6,805 nucleotides of DNA from an uncultured Gemmatimonadota bacterium (GTDB lineage: Bacteria > Gemmatimonadota > Gemmatimonadetes > Gemmatimonadales > GWC2-71-9): contig CAMPKP010000167.1 of NCBI GenBank assembly GCA_946887295.1, positions 1 to 6,805 of the forward strand. The letters are read 5' to 3'. Positions within the stretch are counted from its first letter, which is position 1. Every line of letters begins with the position of its first letter. Shown here piece after piece: positions 5,688 through 6,805 of this stretch. The notes beneath the pieces are model-generated. The model had not been told where the DNA came from, ran no database searches, and saw nothing but the letters and a program-made list of their open reading frames with translations. The translations under genes were made by a program, and so were the position numbers.

Positions 5688-6245
5688 ATGAAGGCAAGCG
5701 ACATTCGGCGCGGTCACGTGATCATGCTGGAGGGGCAGCCCTGCAGGGTCATGGACTTCCAGCACCGGACTCCGGGCAACCTCCGGGCGTTCGTTCAGCT
5801 CCGCCTGCGTAACCTCAGCTCCGGCAACACCTTCGATACTCGGTTGAGCGCGACGGAGTTCGTCGAGGACGCCCGGATCGACACCCGGGAGCTCCAGGTG
5901 CTCTACCGCGACGGGAACGGCGTCCACGTCATGGATGCGGGCACCTACGACCAGTACACGCTGGACGAGGAGACGGTCGGCGACCAGGGCCAGTGGATGG
6001 AGCCGGGACTCACCTTCCAGGCCGAGTGGCTCGGGGGGCGGGCGATCGGCATCCAGCTTCCGGCGGTCGCCGAGCTGGAGGTCGTGGAGACCGCGCCCAT
6101 CATGAAGACGGCCACGAAGACGGCCAGCACCAAGCCGGCGAAGCTCAGCAACGGGGTCACCATCCAGGTCCCCGAGTTCATCGGCGAAGGGGAGCGGGTC
6201 CGGGTGAACCCCCGCGACGGCGTGTATCTGGAGCGAGCCAAGTAG
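5688..6245 (+). CDS. efp: Translation elongation factor P
   Basis: 185 residues, the normal EF-P length, with all three beta-barrel domains. The N-terminal KOW-like domain begins M-K-A-S-D-I-R-R-G. The middle domain has the V-H-V-M-D-A-G-T-Y-D-Q-Y segment. The C-terminal domain keeps the family signature region (I-Q-V-P-E-F-I, then G-E-R-V-R-V-N and G-V-Y-L-E-R). EF-P binds between the P and E sites of stalled ribosomes and promotes peptide-bond formation at polyproline stretches. Aligned by G9 and P29-G30, the loop tip that is Lys34 in E. coli (modified by EpmA/B) or Arg32 in EarP-type proteins is Asn31 here, followed by Leu32 and Arg33. It therefore cannot be lysylated or rhamnosylated at the usual position. 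The loop is neither the E. coli K-G-Q type nor, from memory, EfpL/YeiP. The next gene starts within a few bases, suggesting an operon. Confidence 0.95.
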   Translation: MKASDIRRGHVIMLEGQPCRVMDFQHRTPGNLRAFVQLRLRNLSSGNTFDTRLSATEFVEDARIDTRELQVLYRDGNGVHVMDAGTYDQYTLDEETVGDQGQWMEPGLTFQAEWLGGRAIGIQLPAVAELEVVETAPIMKTATKTASTKPAKLSNGVTIQVPEFIGEGERVRVNPRDGVYLERAK

Positions 6246-6249
6246 CCCG

Positions 6250-6805
6250 CTGTCACGCCTGCTGGTCGCCGGCCTCGTCTCCGAGTCCGCGCTGCTCGGC
6301 GCGGCGTTCGCGATCGGCTGGCTCGCGGGCGTTCCGCCGTTCGAGCGCTCACGGCCCGAGCTGCCGGCGGTGGCCTACGGGGTCGCCGCCACCCTGCCGC
6401 TGCTCGGCCTGCTGCGCTGGTGCCTCCGCACTCGATGGGGGCCGGTTCGGCGGCTCGTAGGCCTGGTCGAGGAGCACGTCGGGCCCTATCTGGCGGGAAC
6501 CTCGACCGCCGGCATCGTGCTGCTCTCGCTCATGGCCGGGATCGCCGAGGAGGCGCTGTTTCGCGGGGTCATCCAAGCCGGTCTCGCCGAGTGGTTCCCC
6601 ATCCCGGTCTCGGTCGGGATCGCGGCACTCCTGTTCGGCGCAGCGCACTGGCTTACGCCCTCCTACGCGGTGCTCGCCGGACTCATCGGGCTGTACCTCG
6701 GCATTCTCTTCCTGGTCACCGGCAATCTCCTGGTCCCCATCGTCACCCACGCCGTCTACGACATCGTCGCCCTCTCCATCCTGGTGCGGAGGCGGCCCGA
6801 TGCCG
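6250..6805 (+). CDS. CPBP-family intramembrane metalloprotease (CAAX/Abi type), 3' partial
   Basis: The frame runs off the window end. Counting from CTG 6250, the three CPBP motifs are present: E100-E101-A-L-F-R105, F129-G-A-A-H133 and H167-A-V-Y-D171. Several hydrophobic helices fit a polytopic membrane protein, at about 4-25, 40-54, 88-99, 115-132, 139-156 and 158-178. Family members include Rce1-like prenyl-protein proteases and bacteriocin self-immunity or Abi proteins; the Glu and His residues act in catalysis. The substrate is unknown. Between the in-frame stop at 6205-6207 and GTG 6370-6372 there is no ATG, GTG or TTG. GTG 6370 would remove a convincing first helix, so CTG 6250, five bases after the efp stop, is the likelier start despite being rare. 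A sequencing error near the junction is the alternative. The gene probably shares the efp transcript. Confidence 0.82.
   Translation, partial: MSRLLVAGLVSESALLGAAFAIGWLAGVPPFERSRPELPAVAYGVAATLPLLGLLRWCLRTRWGPVRRLVGLVEEHVGPYLAGTSTAGIVLLSLMAGIAEEALFRGVIQAGLAEWFPIPVSVGIAALLFGAAHWLTPSYAVLAGLIGLYLGILFLVTGNLLVPIVTHAVYDIVALSILVRRRPDA

Overview
The DNA is very GC-rich, gene-dense and GC-biased at third codon positions, so long antisense open frames are abundant and mostly meaningless. Gene content points to a free-living Gram-negative-type bacterium: a Bat aerotolerance protein with VWA and TPR parts, a ThrC-like PLP enzyme paired with a ubiquitin-like sulfur carrier, a ClsB-like phospholipase D, and an EF-P with an unusual loop. 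Gemmatimonadota or a related phylum is my best guess. It is an inference from protein flavour only; no rRNA or other marker is present.

Layout. (1) Positions 2-1561 (+) hold the end of a bat operon: a BatB-type VWA domain joined in one frame to a BatC-type TPR domain. Its 5' end lies outside the window. (2) Positions 1562-1760 are a short, relatively AT-rich spacer with overlapping, mutually exclusive hairpins. One of them followed by six T's looks like an intrinsic terminator. (3) Positions 1761-3035 (+) encode a zinc-ribbon threonine-synthase-family PLP enzyme. It overlaps by 17 nt a small ThiS/MoaD/CysO-like protein ending in Gly-Gly (3019-3294). (4) On the opposite strand a two-gene operon, EEP phosphodiesterase (5522-4587) then ClsB-like PLD (4590-3295), is joined by an ATGA overlap. 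It converges on the carrier gene with no spacer: the two stop codons together form TGATCA. (5) A divergent intergenic region (5523-5687) carries a back-to-back 19-bp direct repeat. (6) efp (5688-6245, +) is followed almost at once by a CPBP-family membrane protease gene that runs off the window.

How the genes may work together. The PLP enzyme and the sulfur carrier form the most suggestive unit. The small protein closely resembles mycobacterial CysO, which carries sulfur as a C-terminal thiocarboxylate for the PLP enzyme CysM. Here the partner is of the ThrC family instead, so the pair may be a carrier-protein-dependent amino-acid sulfhydrylation system rather than plain threonine synthesis. 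The EEP-PLD pair matches the E. coli ybhP-clsB gene order and probably acts in phospholipid metabolism. EF-P and the CPBP protease are probably co-transcribed but need not share a function.
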